8,082 bases of DNA from Acidiferrobacteraceae bacterium (lineage in GTDB: Bacteria; Pseudomonadota; Gammaproteobacteria; Arenicellales; UBA868), in the NCBI GenBank assembly GCA_002714255.1, contig PAWW01000062.1:1-8082 (forward strand). The letters are read 5' to 3'. A model generated the notes under the pieces. That model was not told where the DNA came from. It searched no databases and saw nothing but the letters and a program-made list of their open reading frames with translations. Below, one piece after another: positions 1 to 6,233 of this stretch; position 1 is the stretch's first letter, and each line of letters begins with the position of its first letter. A program made the translations under genes and the position numbers.

Positions 1-1
1 C

Positions 2-763
2 GATACCATGGTTTCTCTGGTCGACGAACTGGAAGAGCACGCCGGCGCACCCTGCCGAGTCGGCATCGGCACCCCTGGTGCACTGTCACGAAAAACCGGA
101 CGAATAAAAAACTCGAACACAACCTGTCTTATCGACCAACCCCTGCAGGCAGACTTGTCCGCTCTTCTCAAAAGAGAGATTCGTATGGAAAATGATGCCA
201 ACTGCTTCGCTTTGTCAGAAGCACTAGATGGCGCTGGTCAGGGTCAGGCAATTGTCTTTGGAATGATTCTCGGGACCGGCGTCGGCGGCGGTATCGTTGT
301 CAATCAACAGTTACTTACAGGGCTACAGAGTATTACAGGCGAGTGGGGCCATAACCCACTTTGCCCAGACGGCCCCCGCTGCTATTGCGGTCGGCGGGGC
401 TGCATCGAAACCTTCCTCTCCGGACCGGCTCTTGCTGCTGATTACGCACGACGGGGTGGGGAACCGACCACCACCGCGCAGACGATCGCGGCACTGGCGG
501 AGGACAACGACCCACTTGCCCAGGACGTCCTGTCTGTTTTCTTTAACTATTTCGGTCAAGCGCTGGCCACGATCATCAATATCCTCGATCCACATGTTGT
601 GGTCATTGGCGGTGGTCTTTCAGGCATTGATGCGCTCTACAGCAGAGGCCGAGAGGCCGCCGCTCCATATGTCTTTAACGATGAGTTTGCCACCCCAATT
701 GTCAGTAACATCAATGGCGACAGTGCCGGAGTCAGGGGAGCCGCACAGTTGTGGCCGGCATGA
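2..763 (+). CDS. mak: ROK-family sugar kinase, probably fructokinase (Mak-like); 5' end outside the window
   Basis: This cytoplasmic ATP-dependent kinase would phosphorylate a free hexose, most likely fructose to fructose 6-phosphate. The frame is open from the window edge, and the N-terminal phosphate loop of ROK kinases (DxGGT type) is absent, so the true start lies to the left; the ATG at 8 is probably internal. Numbered from that ATG, ENDANC at 61-66 carries the catalytic Asp63, GTGVGGG is at 89-95, and the ROK zinc site is made by His115 (EWGH) with Cys125, Cys127 and Cys132 in CYCGRRGC. The tail NILDPHVVVIGGG and the C-terminal GVRGAAQLWP closely resemble E. coli Mak. N-acetylglucosamine kinase or glucokinase of the same family remain possible. 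It converges on the alkyltransferase-like gene with only a few bases between the stop codons. Confidence 0.85.
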   Translation, partial: DTMVSLVDELEEHAGAPCRVGIGTPGALSRKTGRIKNSNTTCLIDQPLQADLSALLKREIRMENDANCFALSEALDGAGQGQAIVFGMILGTGVGGGIVVNQQLLTGLQSITGEWGHNPLCPDGPRCYCGRRGCIETFLSGPALAADYARRGGEPTTTAQTIAALAEDNDPLAQDVLSVFFNYFGQALATIINILDPHVVVIGGGLSGIDALYSRGREAAAPYVFNDEFATPIVSNINGDSAGVRGAAQLWPA

Positions 764-770
764 TCGGTCG

Positions 771-1127
771 TTAGCAGATTTCGGGCAGTGGATTCATTCC
801 TTCTGCTGCCAAGAACAACCAGTCCGGTCCTCGCCAACTGTAACAAGCAAGATCAATCACACCCGACACACTGAATGCGATGCCCTCTGCCTGAAGCAGG
901 CGTCTTTGACGTTCATCAGGTAATCCATCTCTACGAGCGCTGATTAAACCTCGCCGGTTAATCACGCGGTGCCAGGGAACGCTTGAGTCACTTTCCAACG
1001 CCGCCATCGCATAGCCAACCTGGCGCGCGGGACAGCCCACAACATGCCCCACTTGCCCATACGTCGTTACCTGTCCAGGGGGAATCTGATCGACAACGGA
1101 GTAAATGCGATGGTAAGTGCTCGACAT
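771..1127 (-). CDS. Alkyltransferase-like protein (ATL, inactive MGMT homologue)
   Basis: This is a DNA-damage recognition protein related to O6-alkylguanine-DNA alkyltransferase. ATLs bind O6-alkylguanine, flip it out and hand the lesion to nucleotide excision repair rather than removing the alkyl group. From the ATG at 1127 it is 118 residues, the usual ATL size. The helix-turn-helix region TTYGQVGHVVG is at 21-31, with Tyr23 and Arg35 in the places of the base-flipping Tyr and Arg finger. The signature reads PWHRV at 51-55, so Trp52 replaces the methyl-accepting Cys of PCHRV. An in-frame TTG at 1136 overlaps the xpt stop as TTGA; the ATG, 5 bases past that stop, is preferred, although neither has a clear Shine-Dalgarno. 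It is the last gene of the leftward group. The family call is secure; the repair role is known from the family. Confidence 0.9.
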   Translation of the reverse strand: MSSTYHRIYSVVDQIPPGQVTTYGQVGHVVGCPARQVGYAMAALESDSSVPWHRVINRRGLISARRDGLPDERQRRLLQAEGIAFSVSGVIDLACYSWRGPDWLFLAAEGMNPLPEIC

Positions 1128-1132
1128 GCCAA

Positions 1133-1708
1133 TCAATATACTGCCATTGCATTGCCACTAAAGTTGATCCTCGCCAACGAGAGAATTGGCACACGGATAT
1201 GTGACAGTGCCTCTCGACCCCCTTCTGCTGGTTTTTCGATCACACAACCGATACCCACGAGGCTAGCCCCGCTTTCACTGACAAGACTGGCGAGCGCATT
1301 CAAGGTTGAGCCGGTAGCAAGGAAATCATCCACGATGAGCACATGATCCTCGACGCCGAGAAAACGCCGATCAATCATTAATTCCGAGATCGTCCCCCGC
1401 GTGCGACTAACCGATTCAGACACATAATAGGTACCTGTCATGACACGGGATTGGCCCTTGCGCGCAAAAATAAGTTTGGCGTTGTACTGCGCAGCGGTCG
1501 TCAAAGCAATTGCGATACCACTTGCCTCGGCTGTCACCACACGAGTCACGTTGTCGACACCAGCCGTTATGAACTGCCGGTGCAATTCCTTCGCCATTCG
1601 CTCCATCAACGCAGGGTCCACCTGATGATTAAGAAAACTGTCAACCTTGACGATACCACCACCCACATGCACTCCGTCCTGGCGGATTCGATCAACTAGT
1701 TCCTTCAT
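1133..1708 (-). CDS. xpt: Xanthine phosphoribosyltransferase
   Basis: This cytoplasmic purine-salvage enzyme joins xanthine to PRPP, giving XMP and pyrophosphate. The 191-residue product matches Bacillus-type Xpt (about 194 residues) end to end. VKVDSFLNHQVDP at 20-32 and EASGIA at 61-66 are family signatures. FARK at 81-84 is conserved, VLIVDDFLATGST at 123-135 is the PRPP-binding loop with the acidic pair Asp127-Asp128, and IEKPAEGGRE lies near the C-terminus. It is unrelated in sequence to E. coli Gpt. The frame extends to an upstream start at 1762, but that would overlap the hydrolase gene and add 18 residues the family lacks. The ATG at 1708 has a GGGA five bases ahead and gives the family's MKxLxxxI N-terminus. 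It sits between the hydrolase (37 bp upstream) and the ATL gene. No guanine riboswitch is seen. Confidence 0.93.
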   Translation of the reverse strand: MKELVDRIRQDGVHVGGGIVKVDSFLNHQVDPALMERMAKELHRQFITAGVDNVTRVVTAEASGIAIALTTAAQYNAKLIFARKGQSRVMTGTYYVSESVSRTRGTISELMIDRRFLGVEDHVLIVDDFLATGSTLNALASLVSESGASLVGIGCVIEKPAEGGREALSHIRVPILSLARINFSGNAMAVY

Positions 1709-1745
1709 ACGTATCCCAGTTCCACGAAAAAGCATCGCGCATACT

Positions 1746-2504
1746 TCATGCCAACACCCCAATATTATTCAACAGGGTCAACAGGCAGTCACCGAGATGC
1801 GCTAACTCCTGATCGCTGGACAGGCGGTGATCACCAGACTTCACAAGCGTCACGCGTACGTCCTTACTTGCTAGCGCATCCGCCAGACGAATGCCCGTCT
1901 GCCATGGTACTTCAGCATCTTGCATACCATGCATCAAGATGATCGGACACCCGATATCAATGGTGGCGTCGAGTAACAGATGCTTTGCTCCATCATCAAG
2001 AAAGTGGCGTGTTAAGACATAACCCGCCTCATCGTAAGCCGACTCCATAATAATCTCACCATCACGCTGCAGGGCATTGCGCTGATCCACGGTTAGCTCC
2101 TGACACATTAAGTCACGAGTAAAGTCCGGTGCCGCAGCAATACCGATGAGTCCAACAACACGCGCTTTCATTTGTAATGCTACATGCAGCATGATCCAAC
2201 CACCCATGCTAGATCCCACTAAGATCAGCGGACCGTTGGTCGTCGCTTCAATGACACTACAAGCATCGGCGATCCAACATCCCAATGTACCGTCTTTAAA
2301 TGTACCCGACGACTCACCGTGACCAGAATAGTCAAAACGAAGAAACCCGTAACCCCGGTCACGGCACCAGTCGTTGAGAAACATCGCTTTCGTTCCCGTC
2401 ATGTCAGAACGATAACCACCGAGAAAAATAACCGTTGGCGATTTCCCCTGAATCATCACGTAGGCAATATCAACGCCCGCTGGAGTGCGCCAATGCTTCA
2501 CCAT
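1746..2504 (-). CDS. Alpha/beta hydrolase, ABHD10-like (acyl esterase/thioesterase)
   Basis: This is a soluble serine hydrolase of 252 residues from the ATG at 2504. LGGYRSD at 28-34 supplies the oxyanion region. The nucleophile elbow GSSMGG is at 97-102 with Ser99 as nucleophile, Asp196 in HGMQDAEVPW is the likely acid, and His226 in GDHR is the base. The spacing and the strings FDYSGHGESSG, GSSMGGW, HGMQD.VPW and DHR are those of mitochondrial ABHD10, a depalmitoylase and acyl-glucuronide esterase, and its bacterial homologues. The bacterial substrate is unknown. No signal peptide is visible, so it is probably cytoplasmic. A GTG at 2510 could also start translation, but AAGGAG at 2515-2520 sits only 4 bases from it and 10 from the ATG, so the ATG is preferred. 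It is the first gene of the leftward group with xpt and ATL. Confidence 0.88.
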   Translation of the reverse strand: MVKHWRTPAGVDIAYVMIQGKSPTVIFLGGYRSDMTGTKAMFLNDWCRDRGYGFLRFDYSGHGESSGTFKDGTLGCWIADACSVIEATTNGPLILVGSSMGGWIMLHVALQMKARVVGLIGIAAAPDFTRDLMCQELTVDQRNALQRDGEIIMESAYDEAGYVLTRHFLDDGAKHLLLDATIDIGCPIILMHGMQDAEVPWQTGIRLADALASKDVRVTLVKSGDHRLSSDQELAHLGDCLLTLLNNIGVLA

Positions 2505-2530
2505 GATCACTAAACTCCTTGGTCTTCACC

Positions 2531-2543
2531 TGTATCGGATACA
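2531..2543. promoter_or_regulatory. Perfect 13-bp palindrome, candidate operator or leader hairpin
   Basis: TGTATC-G-GATACA is a perfect inverted repeat with a single central base, lying just upstream of the hydrolase ribosome-binding site. It is nested in a second pair, CACCTG at 2527-2532 and CAGGTG at 2549-2554, so the hydrolase leader RNA could also fold here. A GntR-like repressor site is one possibility. No matching regulator gene is in the window, so the function is inferred from symmetry only. Confidence 0.35.
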
Positions 2544-2560
2544 TCACGCAGGTGGGACTA

Positions 2561-2577
2561 CCATTCTTTATGAATGG
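2561..2577. promoter_or_regulatory. Inverted repeat CCATTC-N5-GAATGG, candidate operator
   Basis: Perfect 6-bp arms at 2561-2566 and 2572-2577 flank TTTAT. The repeat lies in the divergent spacer about 60 bp from the hydrolase start and about 200 bp from the ammonia-lyase start. A position in or near the hydrolase promoter is plausible. No recognisable regulator motif is assigned. Confidence 0.3.
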
Positions 2578-2626
2578 AAGAATTGTGCCTTTTTAAGCCC
2601 ACCGAGTCATCGCATGTGTCCCCTTG

Positions 2627-2691
2627 CTGGAATTGAATCAGGTAATCTCTCGCGTTGAGCGTAGCACTCAATCTGGAATAGCAGATTCCAG
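2627..2691. promoter_or_regulatory. Repeated CTGGAAT element with an inverted copy, candidate regulator site
   Basis: CTGGAAT occurs at 2627-2633 and again at 2673-2679. The second copy is followed after 5 bases (AGCAG) by its exact inverse ATTCCAG at 2685-2691. The inverted pair lies about 85 bp upstream of the ammonia-lyase start, a reasonable place for an activator or repressor of the catabolic operon. The rest of the 2505-2773 spacer shows no gene and no convincing -35/-10 pair by eye. Confidence 0.35.
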
Positions 2692-2773
2692 TCACCCACT
2701 GCATGAATAATACTGACACCTTGCCACTACTATTCTTACGAAACGGTCGTCAGATTCGACACGATTTATCTTG

Positions 2774-4015
2774 ATGCAAAAGACCCTGATCCAATCTGAG
2801 TGCCGACTCGCCCTCAACCCGCAGTACGAATCTCACTCTCTATATCCAAGAGAGGCCGAGAAAGTGCTCAACGCCGACGGTTTTGGCCGAGCCAAACAGT
2901 CCATTAGCCAGTGGCCAGGCTACGCCCCGACGCCACTGCTCGAACTCAGCGCCCTAGCCAGGGAACTTGACGTGGCGTCGTTGTGTTACAAAGACGAGAG
3001 TTCTCGATTCGACTTGGGCAGTTTCAAACCTCTTGGTGGCGCCTACGCGGTTGCGTCTCTGTTACAAAAACAGATCGGCCAGCGCCAAGGTGGTCGAAAG
3101 CCTGATATCAGCGAACTGCTTGCGGGCAAGCATCGACATACTGCTATTGACATCACAGTAACCGCTGCAACAGATGGCAATCATGGGCGCTCTGTCGCCT
3201 GGGGCGCGCGGTTATTCGGCTGTCGTTGTATCATTTTTATTCATGAAACAGTCACCAACGCTCGCGAGCATGCCATCGCGGACTATGGCGCTGAGGTTAT
3301 TCGAACCCCTGGAACGTTTGACGATGCCGTACGAAAAGCCGCCGAGACTGCAAGGGCGCAAGGCTGGCATGTCATTCCTGATACCTCAGACGGTACCGCA
3401 ATTGAAGCGCCAAGGAACGTCATGCAGGGATACACGCTGATGGCGGCTGAAGCGATCGAACAACTTCCCGCGAACCGGGCACCAACTCATCTTTTTCTCC
3501 AAGCGGGGGTTGGCGGCATGGCTGCTGCTGCGTGCGCGCAGTTCTGGCAGACTTTTTCTGAACACACGCCAGCGATCGTCCTGGTTGAACCACAAACCGC
3601 GGGGTGCTGGTTTGATAGTTTGTCAGCGGGCCATCCCACGGCCGTGGCTGGATCGCTGAAATCGATTATGGCGGGCTTAGCGTGCGGGGAAGTCTCCTAT
3701 CTAGCGTGGCAGATCTTAAGGACCGGTGCGACCGCAATGATGACCATCAGTGATACCGTGGCGGAGAAAAGCATGCGGTTGCTGGCTGATCAACGACGGG
3801 TTGACCCACCCGTTGTGGCCGGCGAATCGGGCGTCGCTGGCCTGGCCGGCCTGATTGAGGCCGCCAGCGATCAACAGTGCCGAATCATGCTAGGGCTTGA
3901 CGAGCAAAGCCGCGTGCTGGTATTTGGAACTGAAGGCGCAACAGACCCGGAAAGCTATCACAAAATTGTTGGTCGACCACCACACGAGGTTGCCAGCGGG
4001 AGACACAAACTATGA
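2774..4015 (+). CDS. Diaminopropionate ammonia-lyase-like PLP enzyme (YgeX family)
   Basis: This fold-type II PLP enzyme is expected to eliminate both amino groups of 2,3-diaminopropionate, giving pyruvate and two ammonia; related amino acids are possible substrates. It has 413 residues, close to E. coli YgeX. YKDESSRFDLGSFKPLGGAY at 72-91 holds the PLP lysine, Lys85. TDGNHGR at 133-139 carries Asp134, matching the YgeX catalytic Asp120, and PDTS at 202-205 carries Asp203, matching Asp189. QAGVGGMAA at 243-251 is the phosphate-binding loop, followed later by MAGLACGE and GESG motifs typical of the family. The ATG at 2774 is preferred; an in-frame TTG directly precedes it, an in-frame stop lies at 2714-2716, and no clear Shine-Dalgarno is seen, so initiation may be weak or leaderless. 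It is the first gene of the operon and its stop overlaps the next start. Confidence 0.9.
   Translation: MQKTLIQSECRLALNPQYESHSLYPREAEKVLNADGFGRAKQSISQWPGYAPTPLLELSALARELDVASLCYKDESSRFDLGSFKPLGGAYAVASLLQKQIGQRQGGRKPDISELLAGKHRHTAIDITVTAATDGNHGRSVAWGARLFGCRCIIFIHETVTNAREHAIADYGAEVIRTPGTFDDAVRKAAETARAQGWHVIPDTSDGTAIEAPRNVMQGYTLMAAEAIEQLPANRAPTHLFLQAGVGGMAAAACAQFWQTFSEHTPAIVLVEPQTAGCWFDSLSAGHPTAVAGSLKSIMAGLACGEVSYLAWQILRTGATAMMTISDTVAEKSMRLLADQRRVDPPVVAGESGVAGLAGLIEAASDQQCRIMLGLDEQSRVLVFGTEGATDPESYHKIVGRPPHEVASGRHKL
3998..4014 (+). promoter_or_regulatory. Ribosome-binding site with ATGA stop/start overlap
   Basis: GGGAG at 3998-4002 lies 9 bases ahead of the ATG at 4012. That ATG overlaps the TGA stop of the ammonia-lyase gene at 4013-4015 (ATGA). 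The arrangement fixes the start of the M20 gene and suggests translational coupling of the two products. Confidence 0.8.
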
Positions 4016-5241
4016 AGCCAAACCTCAGGGCAAGCAGCGATCGATTGCTACGTCGAATCGAACAACTGGCGGCAATCGGCTCTATCGATGGCGGTGGCGT
4101 CTGTCGACTCGCCTTGACAGAAGAGGACCGTTTGGCGCGTGACTTGGTGACACGATGGATGACTGAACTCGGACTCGTGGTCTCAATTGATGAAATTGGC
4201 AACGTTGTCGGTACCCGGCTTGGTGTTGTGGATGGCCCACCCGTCATGATCGGCTCACATATCGATTCTGTTGCCACCGGGGGGCGGTATGACGGCACGC
4301 TGGGTGTCCTCGCCGGACTCGAACTGGTCGAAACCTTGAACGAAGCAAATTTCCAGACACAGCACGCTCTCGCGGTCGCTTTTTTTACCAATGAAGAAGG
4401 CGTCCGTTTTGCGCCCGACATGATGGGCAGTGCAGTCCATCAGGGATCGCTTGGCCTTAACGAAGCGCTTGCAACCAAAGATGAGAAGGATGCTTCTGTG
4501 GGAGAGGAGCTAAAGCGTATTGGTTATGCGGGCGATGATGCGGTTGCCACAGTGACGCCAAGAGCCTTCCTAGAACTCCATGTCGAACAAGGGCCGATCC
4601 TCGAAAAAGCGGGGACCACTATCGGGATAGTCACAGGCGTGCAAGGGATTTCATGGACCGAATACCGTGTGACTGGCACTTCTAACCACGCAGGCACTAC
4701 ACCCATGGGACTACGCCACGATGCGGGTTTCGTCGCAGCGGCTATTACCACCGAAGCACGTCATCTGGCCGATCAGTTGGGCGGTGATCAAGTTGCAACC
4801 GTTGGTGTAACCGAACTGCGTCCAAACCTTGTCAATGTGATCGCAAACCATGCACGCATTACAGTGGATCTGCGCAACACCACAGAGGATAGGCTTCAGC
4901 AGGCAGAGGCGCGCATGACGCAGTACATTGCCAAGCTGGCTACCATCGAAGGCGTTGAAGTGGCGAGCCGCTCACTGGCCCGTTTCTGCCCTGTTGAGTT
5001 CGACCCTGACGTGGTGAATCTTATCGAAACCACTACAAACGAATGCGGATATGCTTGTCAACGTCTGCCCTCCGGAGCTGGTCACGATGCCCAAATGTTT
5101 GCGCCAAACTGTCCAACTGGCATGATCTTTGTTCCCTCACAAGGCGGAATTAGTCACAACGTAAAAGAATTTACTGCGGCGGCAGAAATCGATGCAGGCC
5201 TCGACGTATTAACCCAGGTCGTTCTTCAATTGACCGAATAG
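4012..5241 (+). CDS. M20-family amidohydrolase: N-carbamoyl-L-amino-acid hydrolase / allantoate amidohydrolase type
   Basis: This metal-dependent cytosolic hydrolase cleaves a carbamoyl (ureido) group from an N-carbamoyl amino acid or allantoate, releasing CO2 and NH3. At 409 residues it has the normal family length. The dinuclear metal ligands are visible: His83 (GSHIDSV), Asp94 (GGRYDGTLGV, bridging), Glu129 with catalytic Glu128 (NEEGVRF), His190 (ELHVEQG) and His382 (SHNVKE). The lid/dimer domain carries NHAGTTPM with His226 at 225-232, and SGAGHDAQ at 354-361 is also conserved. These strings are shared by L-carbamoylases (HyuC/AmaB), beta-ureidopropionases of bacterial type, allantoate and ureidoglycolate amidohydrolases, so the substrate cannot be fixed. 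The overlap with the ammonia-lyase gene and the neighbouring D-carbamoylase point to a ureido amino acid. Confidence 0.9.
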   Translation: MKPNLRASSDRLLRRIEQLAAIGSIDGGGVCRLALTEEDRLARDLVTRWMTELGLVVSIDEIGNVVGTRLGVVDGPPVMIGSHIDSVATGGRYDGTLGVLAGLELVETLNEANFQTQHALAVAFFTNEEGVRFAPDMMGSAVHQGSLGLNEALATKDEKDASVGEELKRIGYAGDDAVATVTPRAFLELHVEQGPILEKAGTTIGIVTGVQGISWTEYRVTGTSNHAGTTPMGLRHDAGFVAAAITTEARHLADQLGGDQVATVGVTELRPNLVNVIANHARITVDLRNTTEDRLQQAEARMTQYIAKLATIEGVEVASRSLARFCPVEFDPDVVNLIETTTNECGYACQRLPSGAGHDAQMFAPNCPTGMIFVPSQGGISHNVKEFTAAAEIDAGLDVLTQVVLQLTE

Positions 5242-5256
5242 GAGACCCCACTCATG
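5240..5256 (+). promoter_or_regulatory. Ribosome-binding site of the D-carbamoylase gene
   Basis: AGGAG at 5240-5244 overlaps the TAG stop of the upstream gene (5239-5241) and lies 9 bases before the ATG at 5254. This supports that start and tight coupling within the operon. Confidence 0.8.
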
Positions 5257-6180
5257 ACCCGAATACTCAACCTTGGCGTCGCGCAACTCGGGCCTATTGC
5301 CCGTGACGAATCCAGAAGCTCAGCCGTCAGGCGAATGATCGAACTGATGGAACAGGCTCACCAACAAAAAGTGGAATTAATCGTCTTCCCCGAACTTGCA
5401 CTAACGACTTTTTTCCCGCGTTGGTATCTGGAAGACCCCGATGAGCTTGAGGCCTTTTTCGAGACCGAGATGCCCAATCAAGCGACTCAGCCGCTGTTCG
5501 ACGCTGCTGCACGAATGGGCATCGGGTTTTACTTAGGTTATGCAGAATTATGTGTGGAAAATGGACAGCGTCACCAGTTCAACACATCCATCCTAGTCGA
5601 TCGCAGCGGGATCATCATCGGCAAGTATCGCAAGATCCACTTACCCGGTCACAGCGAGCATGAGCCTGAGCGACCATTTCAGCACCTCGAGAAACGCTAC
5701 TTTGAGACCGGTAACCTGGGCTTCCCGGCGTTTGATGCGATGGATGCCAAGCTCGGCATGTGCATCTGCAATGATCGGCGCTGGCCAGAAACATTCCGAC
5801 TATTAGGTCTAAAGGGCGTCGAAATCGTCATGGTCGGCTACAACACTCCGGTCCACTACCCACCAGCCCCCCAAATGGATCACCTACAGGACTTTCATAA
5901 TCACCTATCGCTTCAGGCGGGTGCCTATCAAAATGGCACGTGGGTCGCAGGCGCTGCCAAGGCAGGAAAGGAAGAAGGCTGTGACCTGATCGGGGGGAGC
6001 TGCATTGTTGCACCCAGCGGCGAAATCATGGTTCGTTGCGAGACGCTTGGGGATGAATTGATCAGCTGGTCGTGCAATCTAGACGAATGCAGAGAGATTC
6101 AAGACAACATTTTCAACTTTTCTATTCATCGAGAACCTCAGGAATATGGCGCCCTGAGCGAAGTCACGCACAAGAGATAA
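5254..6180 (+). CDS. N-carbamoyl-D-amino-acid hydrolase (D-carbamoylase), nitrilase superfamily
   Basis: This enzyme hydrolyses N-carbamoyl-D-amino acids to the free D-amino acid, CO2 and NH3. The 308-residue product aligns almost without gaps to Agrobacterium D-carbamoylase (304 residues). The catalytic triad falls at the same numbers: Glu47 (VFPELALTTFFPRW), Lys127 (GKYRKIHLPGH) and Cys172 (CICNDRRWPE). The substrate-pocket histidines His129, His144 (PFQHLEKRYF) and His215 are also kept, as are Arg175 and Arg176. Other shared blocks are FNTSILVDRSG, YNTPVH, SCIVAP and the C-terminal HIFNF-like NIFNFSIHREPQ. It is a soluble enzyme. It follows the M20 enzyme after 12 bp. The gap to the next gene is 50 bp with no terminator. 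The family assignment is very firm; the physiological substrate is unknown and may not be a hydantoin product, since no hydantoinase is in the window. Confidence 0.95.
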   Translation: MTRILNLGVAQLGPIARDESRSSAVRRMIELMEQAHQQKVELIVFPELALTTFFPRWYLEDPDELEAFFETEMPNQATQPLFDAAARMGIGFYLGYAELCVENGQRHQFNTSILVDRSGIIIGKYRKIHLPGHSEHEPERPFQHLEKRYFETGNLGFPAFDAMDAKLGMCICNDRRWPETFRLLGLKGVEIVMVGYNTPVHYPPAPQMDHLQDFHNHLSLQAGAYQNGTWVAGAAKAGKEEGCDLIGGSCIVAPSGEIMVRCETLGDELISWSCNLDECREIQDNIFNFSIHREPQEYGALSEVTHKR

Positions 6181-6219
6181 CAATAAATACTCGCGCGCAA
6201 ACAAAGCGTTAACTCAAAT

Positions 6220-6233
6220 GAGGAATGACGATG
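6220..6233 (+). promoter_or_regulatory. Ribosome-binding site that sets the start of the last operon gene
   Basis: GAGGA at 6220-6224 abuts the in-frame ATG at 6225 with no spacing but lies 6 bases ahead of the ATG at 6231. The second ATG (6231) is therefore the likely start, shortening the product by two residues. Confidence 0.75.

Noticed and set aside
297..923. 208-codon rightward open frame overlapping the sugar kinase
   Set aside because: It is a shadow frame: the overlapping kinase and alkyltransferase-like genes have clear family motifs, while this translation has none and spans both genes.
1709..1762. Longer xpt start at 1762
   Set aside because: It would overlap the end of the hydrolase gene and add 18 residues absent from the family; the ATG at 1708 has a GGGA at suitable spacing.
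2701..2760. Sigma70 promoter for the catabolic operon (TTGCCA at 2721-2726 as -35)
   Set aside because: No acceptable -10 hexamer lies about 17 bases downstream, so a promoter cannot be placed with confidence.
3885..4421. 178-codon leftward open frame across the ammonia-lyase/M20 junction
   Set aside because: It is antisense to two strongly supported genes. Its Ser/Pro/Thr-rich translation is typical of antisense frames and shows no domain.
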